Of a DNA stretch of 64,000 bases, positions 23,771 to 34,600 are shown one piece after another. Position numbers and translations under genes: made by a program. The stretch comes from Burhinus oedicnemus (lineage: Eukaryota > Chordata > Aves > Charadriiformes > Burhinidae). The stretch is taken from contig VFFE01009189.1 in the NCBI GenBank assembly GCA_008921705.1, positions 288,717-352,716 of the forward strand, read 5' to 3'. How positions within the stretch are numbered: position 1 is the stretch's first letter; every line of letters starts with the position of its first letter. The notes under the pieces were generated by a model that saw nothing but the letters and a program-made list of their open reading frames with translations, was not told where the DNA came from and ran no database searches.

Positions 23771-24299
23771 CTTTTCTAGCTAAGTGGTGCCTCTGAAAAG
23801 GGTTAGAGCTCAGACATTCTGAAAAGCTCTTTACCTCATTAGAAGGTCCTGTGGGGACCAAATCTCTGTCCTCCTTCCTCACTCAACTTCCCCAAGCAAG
23901 TCCCACCCTTTTACTAAGTCCCAAAATAAAATGCAAGACAATGGAATTTATTGATGTGACAGAGGTTTACATGAGTCAATGTGTAGCAGACTTTCCAGGA
24001 GATAGAAATACAAACCCATTATTGACTAGTTTTGAAAACCTGACATACAGCTTATGATCTCAGTCCATAAGGCACTGCTTTACTGGTGCAAATCATACTG
24101 GGGAAAAAAAAAAGAGCTTGGCTGACAGATGAGGTGAAGCACCACACAAGAGAGCTTACCTAGCCACAGCATTGCACAGTACATTTTCAGCAGATAGAGC
24201 TGTCACTCTAGTCTCCATCATGTAGTTATGATTATGATACCTACCCACCTTTTATACAGGAGGAACTTGTCATTAGGACAGTCTGAGGTGTTTTAAAAA
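23771..24299. other. Unassigned DNA upstream of the SINE
   Basis: No gene recognised. An A9-10 run lies near 24,104. At about 24,226-24,270, ATTATGATACCTACCCACC...ACAGGAGGAAC weakly resembles the antisense MIR tail, so a second, more decayed copy may abut the SINE that follows. Confidence 0.5.
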
Positions 24300-24437
24300 G
24301 GTAATTATTTTCTGATGTTTATAGGTGAGGAAATTGAGACAAAATGAACCAAATTGCCCAAGGTCAGTCAGAAGTTTAGTGACAGAGCCTAAATCAGACA
24401 TTGGGCTGACTGGTGGTCAGCACCGTATTAATCAAGT
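24300..24437 (-). mobile_element. Old MIR-like (CORE-type) SINE fragment
   Basis: The plus strand reads TTTATAGGTGAGGAAATTGAG, then ATTGCCCAAGGTCA, AGTGACAGAGCCTAAATCAGAC, and CAGCACCGTATTAATCA. These follow, in order, the antisense MIR landmarks TTTACAGATGAGGAAACTGAG, TTGCCCAAGGTCACACAG, AGTGGCAGAGCC and the tRNA-derived head complement ending CTCTTAACCA. Matching order and spacing over about 120 bp makes chance unlikely, although divergence is high. The comparison is with remembered consensus, not a search. Confidence 0.65.
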
Positions 24438-27400
24438 ATTTATAAAGCCATCTTATTTCCTAACCTAAATGTGTCCACGCTAGAGGGTGCTGCACTGCTT
24501 TTCTAAAGTAATTTCCCACATTTCATTTATTTAAGCAAGTCCTGAACTGAAGTAAGACTTCTTTATGCTTGACAGTGAGAGTCTGAAGAGCAGGAGCTGT
24601 TCTCGGGTAACCACATGCGGGCATGCACTTTTGTTTTGGAGAATTAAGCCCATAAGGAGGAAAAGAAACTCCTTTCTAGATCAATGCATTTGCAAGTGCA
24701 TTTTCCCAGGAAACACTGCATACAGACATAACTATATGTGTAGATAAGCTCTTTTTTTCATAAAGCTGATAAAGAAAATTACAAAGAAAAATACAGATTT
24801 TTAACAGTGGTGGTGGAACAGAGTTTTTAAGTGCTTTTTAAAAACAGTTTCAATCAAAATGTTGACCGTCAAAATTTTATGTTCAAATATATAGATATGA
24901 TAGATTGTTTTATCAAAATCAAATTTACCAGAAAAAATCTAACTGACTTTAAAATATCTTTCAAAAATATACGTACAGATTTTTCAAAAAACCTCTCATT
25001 TTCCAGTAAACTTAAGAATATTAACTTTAATTAAATTAATTAATCTGAAAATGATGTGGGATGAATTTGTGTAGCTCAGGGACTGCGAGCACAGGCTAGC
25101 TACAACATCAGGAGGAACAGCATTTCTAACCAGTCAAGGGATTGGGTGAGATTCTGCTCCCTCTTACAAGGGAATAAATCCAGAGAAACATTGTTGAGGT
25201 TTACAGTGGCATTAATTTAAGATTATGGCATCAGCGTCACTCTACCAGAGGTGTGAGCTTCTGTCCTTAACAAGAAACATGCACACACATGCATGCACAG
25301 ATGTGCATGTGTACACATACAGACAGCGTGAACATCAGCACGTCTCAGCTACATTCTTTGTCTTTTTTTTGGCCTGAGAGTGGGAAATCAATTTTGCTGG
25401 TGGGAATGTAAGAGCCCAGAATAGCTGTTATAGAAGGAGTTAAAGGATAGTTTTCTCAATGGGCAACTCAACAGGTCCTAAATCAAACACCAGTGAGAGA
25501 ATCCATACCATGTGGGATTGAAATGGACATAAATTATGTTGCTTTTTTTCTTAAGGTCTCTTGTGTGCTACAATTACCTTATGTTAACTTCAGCCAAAGT
25601 AGCACATCTATTATATTTTTAGATATCAGAGTGCAGGTAGTTGTGAGAGTTAACACATTACGTGCATGCAGATCTGAGAAATGCACAATTTTGAGCTGCT
25701 GTCATCAAACTGTGTCTTCTCTCTGATCTTAGGTCCATAATGTGTGCAGGCATATTCTCTAAAAATCTGTGTTCAGGAATGTGATTTGCATAACACCTTT
25801 CATGAAGATTCCAGGAATATTGGATTACCCTGGTGATAAATTTTTGACTGAAATGAAAAAGAAGATTGTCAATAATTCAATTAAACTGCTACTAGTCACT
25901 TGTCACTGTAGTCACTGTTATATGTCCTTTTAAAATGACTGCATGGCAGTGGAACTTGTTATGTGCGAACCCGAAAAGGCAATATGGCTGGAAAATTATG
26001 GTATGCATTGATTAATTCTGAAAGAAGTATCTCTCAGCTTCCCTCAGAAAGGCAACTGCTAGAGACTTGCAAATTAAAAAGCTCTCTCCACAGCAGCCAG
26101 CCAGTGCTGAACTTGACTTCACCCGTTTTGGAGCTTTCCACCGACCATTCCCAGTTTCTGCATTGAATTCCCACCTCTCTGCAAGTTCAAACCCGCGTGG
26201 CACTTCTGGTTTCATTTTCCCCTGACTTTGGGAGGATTCCCACTCCACCTGCTCCATGGCACACTTTGCTACAGCAAAAGCTCTACCCTCATCCATCTGC
26301 TGCTTCTTGTGTTTTACAGCTGTCATAAAAACAATCAGTTTCATGTTTGGATGGAAGCAATAAGCAAACATTAAAGTAAGAGGTGATAGCTTTATCAGAA
26401 ACCCTGGTAAGTTCTTCTGAAATTCAGAGCAGGCTGCTTGGACAGCAGAGATAATTCTGGCTGCATGAACAAGGTGTCATCTGCTTTTGTCCTCCAACTT
26501 TGCCAGTCTTGTGTTACTCCAGGTGGCTGCTTAATGGACCACGACAACCCCCTACCTTGCTGAATTCCTGTTCAGCAGTAGTCACTTCAGAAAACATATT
26601 CTGAATGCTTTTTCCACTGGTATACTCCGCACATGCCGTGGCTTAGAGCACAAGGCTGGTAGGGGCTCTGGCACAGCAGAGGTATGGAGTCTGGGAAGGC
26701 GGGGAAGGTGCTCTCCTGGCAATGAGGAGCTGGGCAAGGTGGATCACAGTGACCTGTTGCTGAGCTGTGCTGTGTGGGCACCATCGGGTTTGGGAGGCAA
26801 AGCATGTCTGGGCTGGGCTCTGAGGTGCGCTGGCATTTCAGCACCTTTGCATGGTGGAGATATTTCATCCTACAGAGTACAGGTAAAGCCAGCCAGGGAC
26901 AAAACATGGTGTATCCTTCCATTCCAGCAGCATAAAATGCATTGGATACCCATTTATCACTGTGCACTCTGTACCTTCCCCTTGAGCTCATGGGATGTGC
27001 ATTTCACAGTTGTCAGAGGTTATTGCAAAGACACTGTCCAAAATCCAGGCATGCAAACGCTCAGTCATGATTTACATTCAAAGGATCATTGTTGACTGAA
27101 GAAGATAATACTGGCATTTCATTGCATTTGCTGACAGCTGGGCAACTCTGCACATAGTTAGCCTTGTGACAGTGAGATGCTGAGCTCCTGGGAGAATTGC
27201 ACCACACCAAGGAAGTCAGAAGGGCAACGCTCTTGTTGTTGCTTTCCTCTCCACTGGCACTTGCAAGGTGATGCCTGAGAGCCTGGCTAGCCTGAGATCC
27301 AGCCTGCTAGCAGTCCAGTCGACTGGTATCCGGCACTGACGCAGTGAGAATATAGCTGTATATTTCCGCTCTCCTGAAGTGGCGTGCAGAAGTCAGAGCC

Positions 27401-29379
27401 ACAGCCTTGTTGCCTTCTCTACCCTTATTGAAAAAGTATCTTTGGACATGGGAAGGCCAGGTAGAGAGTGCAAAGCCCCAAGGGAACACTTTTCTGTTTC
27501 ATTCTGAGGAACCTTTAATCATTGTTAAACTTTGGAAAGTAACTTTTGTCTGAAGGTCAGCAGGAAATCCAGCCTGAAGTCAAGGAAACATTCATGTTCT
27601 TCTCTGGCTCTTCAACTTACCTGATTTTCATGCTACTCTGAGTTTGCTTTATGTTTTTCTGTGGGACACAGAAAGAGGAGGGCTTTTTCTCTTTTTTGAC
27701 CCTAAATAACTTCGTCTGCAGACAAGGTGCTTTAACTGGTACCCAGGCCATCCCACGTTTACTCTCCTTGTGCGAGGTGCTCTTCCCATATTCCTTACCA
27801 CATTATTTGTAGGAAGTGAAGAATCAGCATCTTAACTAGAAGACAAGAGTCCGCTCACATCTTTTACCAGAAAGGAGGAGTGGCGGGGAACATGACACAG
27901 GGCGAGATCTCACTCGTGCTTTCTCAGGCTCACTTTCAAGCCAGATCTCCCAAAAATACGTATTTTAGTGGGCTAAAATGCACACTTTGTCTCCTACATT
28001 GTTTGAATTATGATTCAGTGTGGTGCCTCTCTTGTCTAAGGCTTGTCTGCAGAGCACAGCCACCCAACAGAGCAGCTAGCTGGTGACATTAGACCTTTAA
28101 CCCGGGGAGGAGCGATGTCTGATGATGCTTGTATTTCAAAACCTGGTGGACCACGTGGGTGGGCTGTTTTATTTGCACGTGGCACTATTTATATTTTCTT
28201 GTGTTAAAAACCTAGGAAACTGCATAGAAAAAAAAAAGTATATATATAAATTGTACCACATGTTGCCAAGAGAACATTAGAGCTAAAAGTTGAGTACTTG
28301 GGAGTTAAGTAATGCCAAAAACACTTGAACTCCCTCGTGTCTGCACATTATGAGGCAGTCTCAAGTTACAGGATCACATTACTCCTGTTTCCACAGGACA
28401 GACAATACTAGGTGCTCTAAGCTGGAGGAAAGCTTGATTCTATGTCTCTCCTGCTACCGTGACAGAAATTAGGGGCTAAAATGCAAAACAGCAACTGTGA
28501 GGAAAAGAGTATGGGGTTTGGAAACAGGTGTAAGAAGGAAAATCAGCCGGTCAAGATGCAACACCTTCAAAGTGTGTAGCAGTGTTTGGCATAAACATCC
28601 TGATAGCAGGTTGCATCTGCTTTCGATACTACTCCTGTGTACTCTAGTCTGCCCTGGGGACTTTATGCTGAAAATTATAATTATGGCAGGCAATAAGATT
28701 CACCAGCATGGGAGAAATAGAAGGGAAGGGGAAAGAGTTGCAGAGACAAAACATCTTTTGCTTTCTGCTTCACACTGGTGTTCCAGAGGTATGGGAAAGG
28801 GAAGGATTTCGTAATGCTAAATTGCAGAGTTATGTGACAGGTCAGCAGTTCTACTAGGTTTCTCCTCCACATTGGTGTGGAGTATCAAAATCCATGCATT
28901 CAGGCAATTTGCAAGTTTTTTATTGTTTATTCCAGGGAGCACAGTAAACCTACTGTCCCCAGGCATGTGTAGTGATCTGCTGGATAGTAATGCTTTGTTG
29001 TTACAGTAAAGAAAAAATCTTTATCCAAAAAAAGAAGAAAAAAAATGAAGAAAATGAAAGGGGAAAAAAAGAGTGTAAACATAGCATGAAAGTATCTTCA
29101 CTTTGCCAAAACTTCATTCATAACAGTAAGAATGTGTTTATTAATATTGAATTAACTTCAAATAAACACCAAGGACTGAAGTAAAATGGGTGTCAACTAG
29201 AAAAATGGCATAGGAACAGAAGAGATGAAAAGTGTCCTCAAGGTCAGCTTCAGGACATCTGTTGTTCATAACATGTGTCTATATATAAATACAAAATTAC
29301 TTGGATAAGGGTGTTGAAAGCCTAGGCAATATCCAGCTCTGGTTTCCGTTTGTTCACTCTGGAGTAATCCCACAGACTT
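24438..29379. other. Long unassigned stretch with A/T island and simple tracts
   Basis: No gene supported. Noted inside: an A/T-rich island at about 24,750-25,045 ending TTAATTAAATTAATTAATC; a CA/TG-rich inverted repeat at 25,292-25,309; a possible regulatory cluster at about 28,140-28,330; and an A-rich tract at about 29,020-29,075. Frames of up to 134 codons (26587-26991 minus) and 119 codons (26012-26371 minus) have no recognisable domains. Confidence 0.5.
25292..25309. repeat. Perfect 8-bp inverted repeat in CA/TG tract
   Basis: CATGCACA (25292-25299) and TGTGCATG (25302-25309) are exact inverted copies separated by GA, within an alternating purine-pyrimidine tract (25,281-25,320). This is a typical simple-repeat hairpin. 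No function is implied. Confidence 0.9.
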
Positions 29380-29700
29380 TAGTGGAAAAGGTCCAGATTT
29401 ACTCTGGTTAAAAAATGAAGAGCAGAATCTGACTGGAGAGCTCCAAGTTTACAGACAATGCAGAAACTGGAAGATGAACAAATAACAAGAAACAGTGTAA
29501 CCAGAATCCAAGGGATTTGGATTATATTGAGATTTGGAGCCAGCAGATGGCAAATGCAGTTCATTGTCAAAATGATAAAATAATGAGACTGAATTCAAGG
29601 AGACAACCTAGGGAATAACTGCTACATACAGCAAATGTCTAATCATAACTAGAAAAGAGGTTATGGAAAAATGATTGAAACTGTCAGCCTGTTAGACAAC
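29380..29700 (+). mobile_element. Ancient CR1 LINE fragment (post-catalytic region)
   Basis: After the motif at 29,355-29,400 the plus strand encodes KFTDNAETGR near 29,447, resembling the CR1 catalytic KFADDTKLG. It continues DLDYIEIWSQQMANAVHCQN and IMRLNSRRQ, which track the old-CR1 sequence DLDxIxxW...MRFNxxKCK. The FADD aspartate pair has decayed to TDN. Frames are broken further downstream. The right end is uncertain. Confidence 0.62.
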
Positions 29701-31417
29701 TACAGTAAATAAAAAGACCTGTGAAGTACTGTGGTTAAGTGCTGTAGTGGAAGGAGAGAATAATAAAGAAGATGTACAATAGTCATACTAAGACACTTGC
29801 GAGGCAATTGTCTCTGTTTCTTATTATTGGTATACAGGAAAGCTATCCAATCATTTTCCTTGCCTCTGAGAAGGCTTAGCACTGATCCAGGCAATGCAAG
29901 TTATGAGAAAGGACACCTTGGTGTGGTCTTGTCTCCATCCTTTCTTTAAGTACAACTGCTGATCCAGTTGATCAGATAGAGGTGGAGAACATCTCAGTGA
30001 CAGAAAAGCATTGTACCACCCCCACAGGAGAGACTGCAAACCCCGAGGTCCCCCAGAGAAGAGTGCTTTAGGCTGGTAGGTATGTCTGCATTTCAGGTAA
30101 CCTACATATTCTGTCTAGAACTTGTATGTTGGTCCAGCCTTGTGATGAATTTGGAATAATCAGCACGAACACACAATGTTGAAGATGAAACAGTCTGTCT
30201 CTATCCACACAGCTCTGTGCTGGCACTATTCTCAGTTTCAGACTGAGTGCACCAAGAGAAACCTTGTCTGAAAACCCATTGGTGCTATTATGAAGAGGAT
30301 TATTTTTCAGGATTCGGGTTACTTATAAAGAGCAGATAACACACCTTCTCTGTTCATAAAAAATACATTCACATTAATTAACTTACTTTACAGAAACCTG
30401 TAAAAATTAGAGATGAAAGTAACCTGTTATTAGATAGCTAGTTGTCTCTTCCTCAGGTGAGTGATAGGACATTATTTTCTATACTATAAATTTCTAGTCT
30501 TAGTGCAGTATTAGTTCAAGAGTTTACCTTTCTTAATTTCATGATTCTACTCTGTATAGTTACTAGACCTACCAGGATCACTTTGGAGCCAAAACGCTGA
30601 TGTGTTGAAACAACGCCTTTTGTGGTAATACTATTGATTTTGACTAAACAAGCAAGAGGGTGAGGCTGAAGGTTTGATTTTAATTTATTCTTCCAAAATC
30701 AACCTCCCTGGTAAAACAAATTCTGCGTATTTCAGTGTACTTAACTTTTCTGATGTGATTGTGATTTGTTCTGTCTCCTTTGAAGTTTCCTGTGTGAGGA
30801 AAATTCTGGGCTATACAAGCCACTGCTGGTTATAGCTTCTCCACCCCTTTCCTAGCCAGCAGTTGCCTCATTCTCACTTTGGCAAGCAGGTGAGCAGGGC
30901 TGAACACTGCACCACCTGCACAACCCTCTGGCAGGGGCAAGGGGATGGCTTGGATGCCAGCAAAATAGTAGGTGGGGAAAAGTGCGTGAGATAGCAGTGC
31001 ACACAGCAACACTTGCTGTGGATCAGCTGGTGTGTGCCAGTCACATGTCTAAGCCCTAGCATTTTATAGAGAGGTCTCTCAGCTCTCAAAGCACTGACAC
31101 CCTCTCTAGCAAAAAATTTGCTGCCAACCCTTGGCAAAAATCACAGCAGACATCCAACATTCAGAAACTGCAGAAGGATCTGAAAGTTACTTCTGCAGAA
31201 AACAAACCCAAAACACCAAAAGGAGTTTTCAACCCTTAAAAAGGAGAAGGGGGTTGGAGGAGAAGACCAGAGACATTCCATGAACTTCTTTAAGGATGCC
31301 CCTATTGCATCACTTCTTTGTGAAAATGCATGGCTGCTATGTTGTGGACCAGTCTAAAACCAAATGGGAGAGATCTCTATCAGAAAAGTCCGTGATTAAG
31401 CAGTTTAACAGTCAGCA
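29701..31417. other. Unassigned DNA
   Basis: No gene or clear repeat recognised. Short frames (60-87 codons) on the minus strand only. The left part may include the decayed continuation of the CR1 fragment. Confidence 0.5.
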
Positions 31418-31600
31418 TTTCATAGATTTAAAGGTCAGCAGGGACCATTAGCTCATTTAGGCTGACATCTGGTAAAGCACACAGGCTGTAGGACTTCATC
31501 CAATTACCTCTGCATCAAGCCTATAGCTTTTATATGCCTGTAGCACAACTTACTCTGAAGAAGTGGGTTCCCCTGGTCAGCCACTTTCACCACTGAAAAC
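31418..31600 (-). mobile_element. Ancient CR1 3'-end fragment, inverted
   Basis: The plus strand reads TTTCATAGATTTAAAGGTCAG, AGGGACCATTAGCTCATTTAG, GCTGACATCTGGTAAAGCAC, then ACAGGCTGTAGGACTTCATCC. This order is the antisense of the 3' end of the old archosaur/turtle CR1 group (CATAGATTTTAAGGCCAGAA, GGGACCATTGTGATCATCTAG, TCTGACCTCCTG). It is a different, older type than the CR1 copies ending ATTCTATG. Recognised from memory of the family and not aligned by software. Confidence 0.68.
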
Positions 31601-34600
31601 ATGTGCTTTCCTAGCCATTTGGATACATAAACTCTGCAAATGCAGCATTTCACAGCCAGTCACACCACATCTCAGACTGCAGCATAAAGAGGGATGTGCC
31701 AAACACACAACTCCGGGATCCACAGAGTAGGATCATGGACCTGAGGGAACAGGGTGTCAAATGGGAGATGACTGTGTTTTTCATGGATGACAATGGGGTG
31801 AGGCTCACCTGGGTACACAGCTGTGTCTCCAGGAAAATGACATCTGGGTAATGAATTACAAGTCCTAATTTTGCCTTTATAATGGTGTTTTCAGATCTTT
31901 GACAAGTCTCGTCTTTCTCTGTCTCAGACAAAAAATGCTTACCATACAGCAAACAAATTTCTAGATGAAGGGTGCACTAGTCTTTCAATTGTATCTTTTA
32001 TCTATCAAGGTTTCTTCCAATGTTTCCATGTTTAAGAGGAGGTATGGTTGTGCTTTCCAATTTAAAGGGCTATTGTCAAACATTGTTGCAAATGTTGTAC
32101 TCTCTCTCTTGGCAAGGTAGTCAGAACAAAATTTTATTTCACAATAAAATTACTCTTTAATGATAAATTGTTATTCATGGTTAATTCTAAGTGGGGTGGT
32201 GCTTTAATTTCTTGTATATACTGTTGGATTTTTTTTTAAAAAAAGAACGACTAGAAGAATTTATGAATACTTTTATATATGCAAAAAAGTCATTTACTTC
32301 TATTGAAATACAAGTCTTCGTACACAGAGATGGTGATTCCTCAGGTAATGCTAACAATAAAAAATCCGCTGCATAAAACAAGCAATTAACAGAAAACAGG
32401 AATAGGCTGAACATCCCATCTGGGTTACAGGAGTAGGACTGAGTGTATTACACATGCATTCATACCCAGCTCTAGAAAAAATGCGCTTGGTGCAGGGATG
32501 ACACTAAGGAAGAATCACGCAAAGTACATACACAAATTACAGGTTTGAGTGCATGTCTCCATCCCTGCCTACAAACTCTCTGTGAACATACTGGAGCATA
32601 GCTACTCATCTCTAGCTGTACCTACGTAAAACCTGCCTAAACCCGGTCTTGTCTTCAACATACCACTCTGCTCCCAAGGACTGCCTGTTACAGGAATTTG
32701 GGCCCTCCTGATCTGATGGAGTTTTCTGAAGTGTTTTGTGGCTAAGAAATCACCAGCTGCTGCATGCTAACGCTCATCAGGAAAGGTGCCAGGCTCTGTA
32801 CCAGTTCTACTGGCAGGATCAGAAAAAAATGCAGAAAAGGAGGTGAAATGGATGAGTACACAGTAAGGAGTTTAGAGGGAGGCTGTCACCCAGGGACAAG
32901 GTTCAGGCTGCAGGAAGGCGTGGAGAAATTAGTGGTGGAGAAAAGGGGTGACAAACAATGTTAAACAGCTGGGCATATGTGCCCAAACCGAAAACCCCAA
33001 CACCCCTCTGCCCCATTCACCTAGAGAACAAGGATCCTGAGGCAGCAACCTCAGCGCTCAGCACTTATTGGGGCTGTGCCTTCAGAAAGGCCATGAGGAT
33101 GGAAGGTGAGGCAGGTCTCCCACCCCAGGCTGAGGCCAGCGCTGCAAGGAAAACCTTGCAAACGCTATCCCATGAGCAACAAAAAGGGGTCCTACTTGCT
33201 GAAGCATCTGCATTGCCCAGCGATCACAGTTTGGTACCTCCCTCTGGCAACACGTGCTGGAGCAGCCCTTTTCCAACACATTCACATTTTTCCCTCAGTC
33301 CTTCTCCAGAAGCTGGAAGTCTTCTGTGGCTCTTTGCTTATGGGAGTGATGAGTTGGATGAGCTTACACCATTCATGCCTGCTAAATTTCAGCACTAAGT
33401 GTGCCTCCTGCAGTTGTTCAACACGTGCATCCTCTCTGCACTTTCCTCTTGGAAGGTGAGTCTGGCCTCACTAAGCTTTGCTCTCCCAAGCCACCCTCCT
33501 TGTTTACATCAGAGTAGCAAATCTACTGAGGAGGCCAATTAATTGTATTGCGTCTGTGGCCAGTTTGATGCATTGAGCTAAATTCTTAATAAAGAATAAT
33601 AGAAGATGGTGCTGGCCACAGAGATTATTTGGTTTCCAGGAAAGAGCCTGCAACTGGGAAACCAATATGTTCAGTGCTGGGTGCCAAATTGCCAACATGA
33701 TCCTCCTTTTTCATCATGCAGGCAGCTAGTGATCAGCCTCTGGTGAGCCTGGCCGGCCTGAACAGCAACGGGAAGGGCTGCTGTGAGCTCTCCCACCTTG
33801 TCAGATTTCCAGTATATGTCAGAGCATTTGACCCCTGGATGACTCAGCTGCATCTCAGAAGGGAAACGCCTGGCAAGAAGATCATGCTGGAAGAAAGATT
33901 TTAACAGCTGGGAGAAGCAGCACTGTCATTGTGGCAGAAGAGGAAAGGAAAAAGGAGAAGAGTGAGTAAGCCATCATGACCTGGCCTACTCGGAGACCAG
34001 AATGCGAAGATCAGGAGACAATGGATGCCCCTGTTGATGGTGAGGTGGAGCTTTCACAAGTGAAGGCCATCAGAAGAGCCAGAGGGATCAAGCTTGGGAT
34101 AAAATATTCTGTAAGATGAGAAGTGTTGTTTCTTTACTCACATGTTTTCTTACAAAAGCCGGTGAGACTGTGATTTCAAAAATTGTTGGCCAGGTTCACC
34201 AATAAGCTCTGTCTGCTTTGCTGCTGCTCCAGGGGCTAAAACAGGACACCAAAGTGCCTTGTCTGATGAGAGCATGTGTGCGCTGCTTTACGCAGCCAGA
34301 GCAGCAACAAAGGAGATGAAACATGCCAGAGACTGCAACCCCTTAATGTCTTCTCCAAGGTGGGACACATGGTTTATCAGAGATCAACAGCCAGCACCAT
34401 GAGAATTACTGCCATTACAGACAGACTGTTGATGGACCACTGTAGCTATGGAGCCTATGTTCCTATGGCTTTGTGTTCCACAGCTAATGCATAAACCTCC
34501 CCACTGAAGTCTTCTGCACCACTCATTTGACACAGTATCCTGACACTTTCCTATCTCTTACACAGATATCCTCTATCTTCAGCCGTCTCTGTGGCCCTTT

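Noticed and set aside
28220..28250. A-run followed by TATATATATA as a promoter or poly(A) tail
   Set aside because: Simple sequence with no associated transcript features or flanking duplication.
32958..33459. Two overlapping plus-strand frames of 146 and 117 codons
   Set aside because: They read the same DNA in different frames, with no familiar protein, and look like chance frames in a GC-richer segment.
33650..33700. Possible CR1 trace (CAATATGTTCAGTGCTGGGTGCC)
   Set aside because: Only about 20 bases resemble the CR1 CVQFWAP region and the flanks do not match, so it is too short to call.
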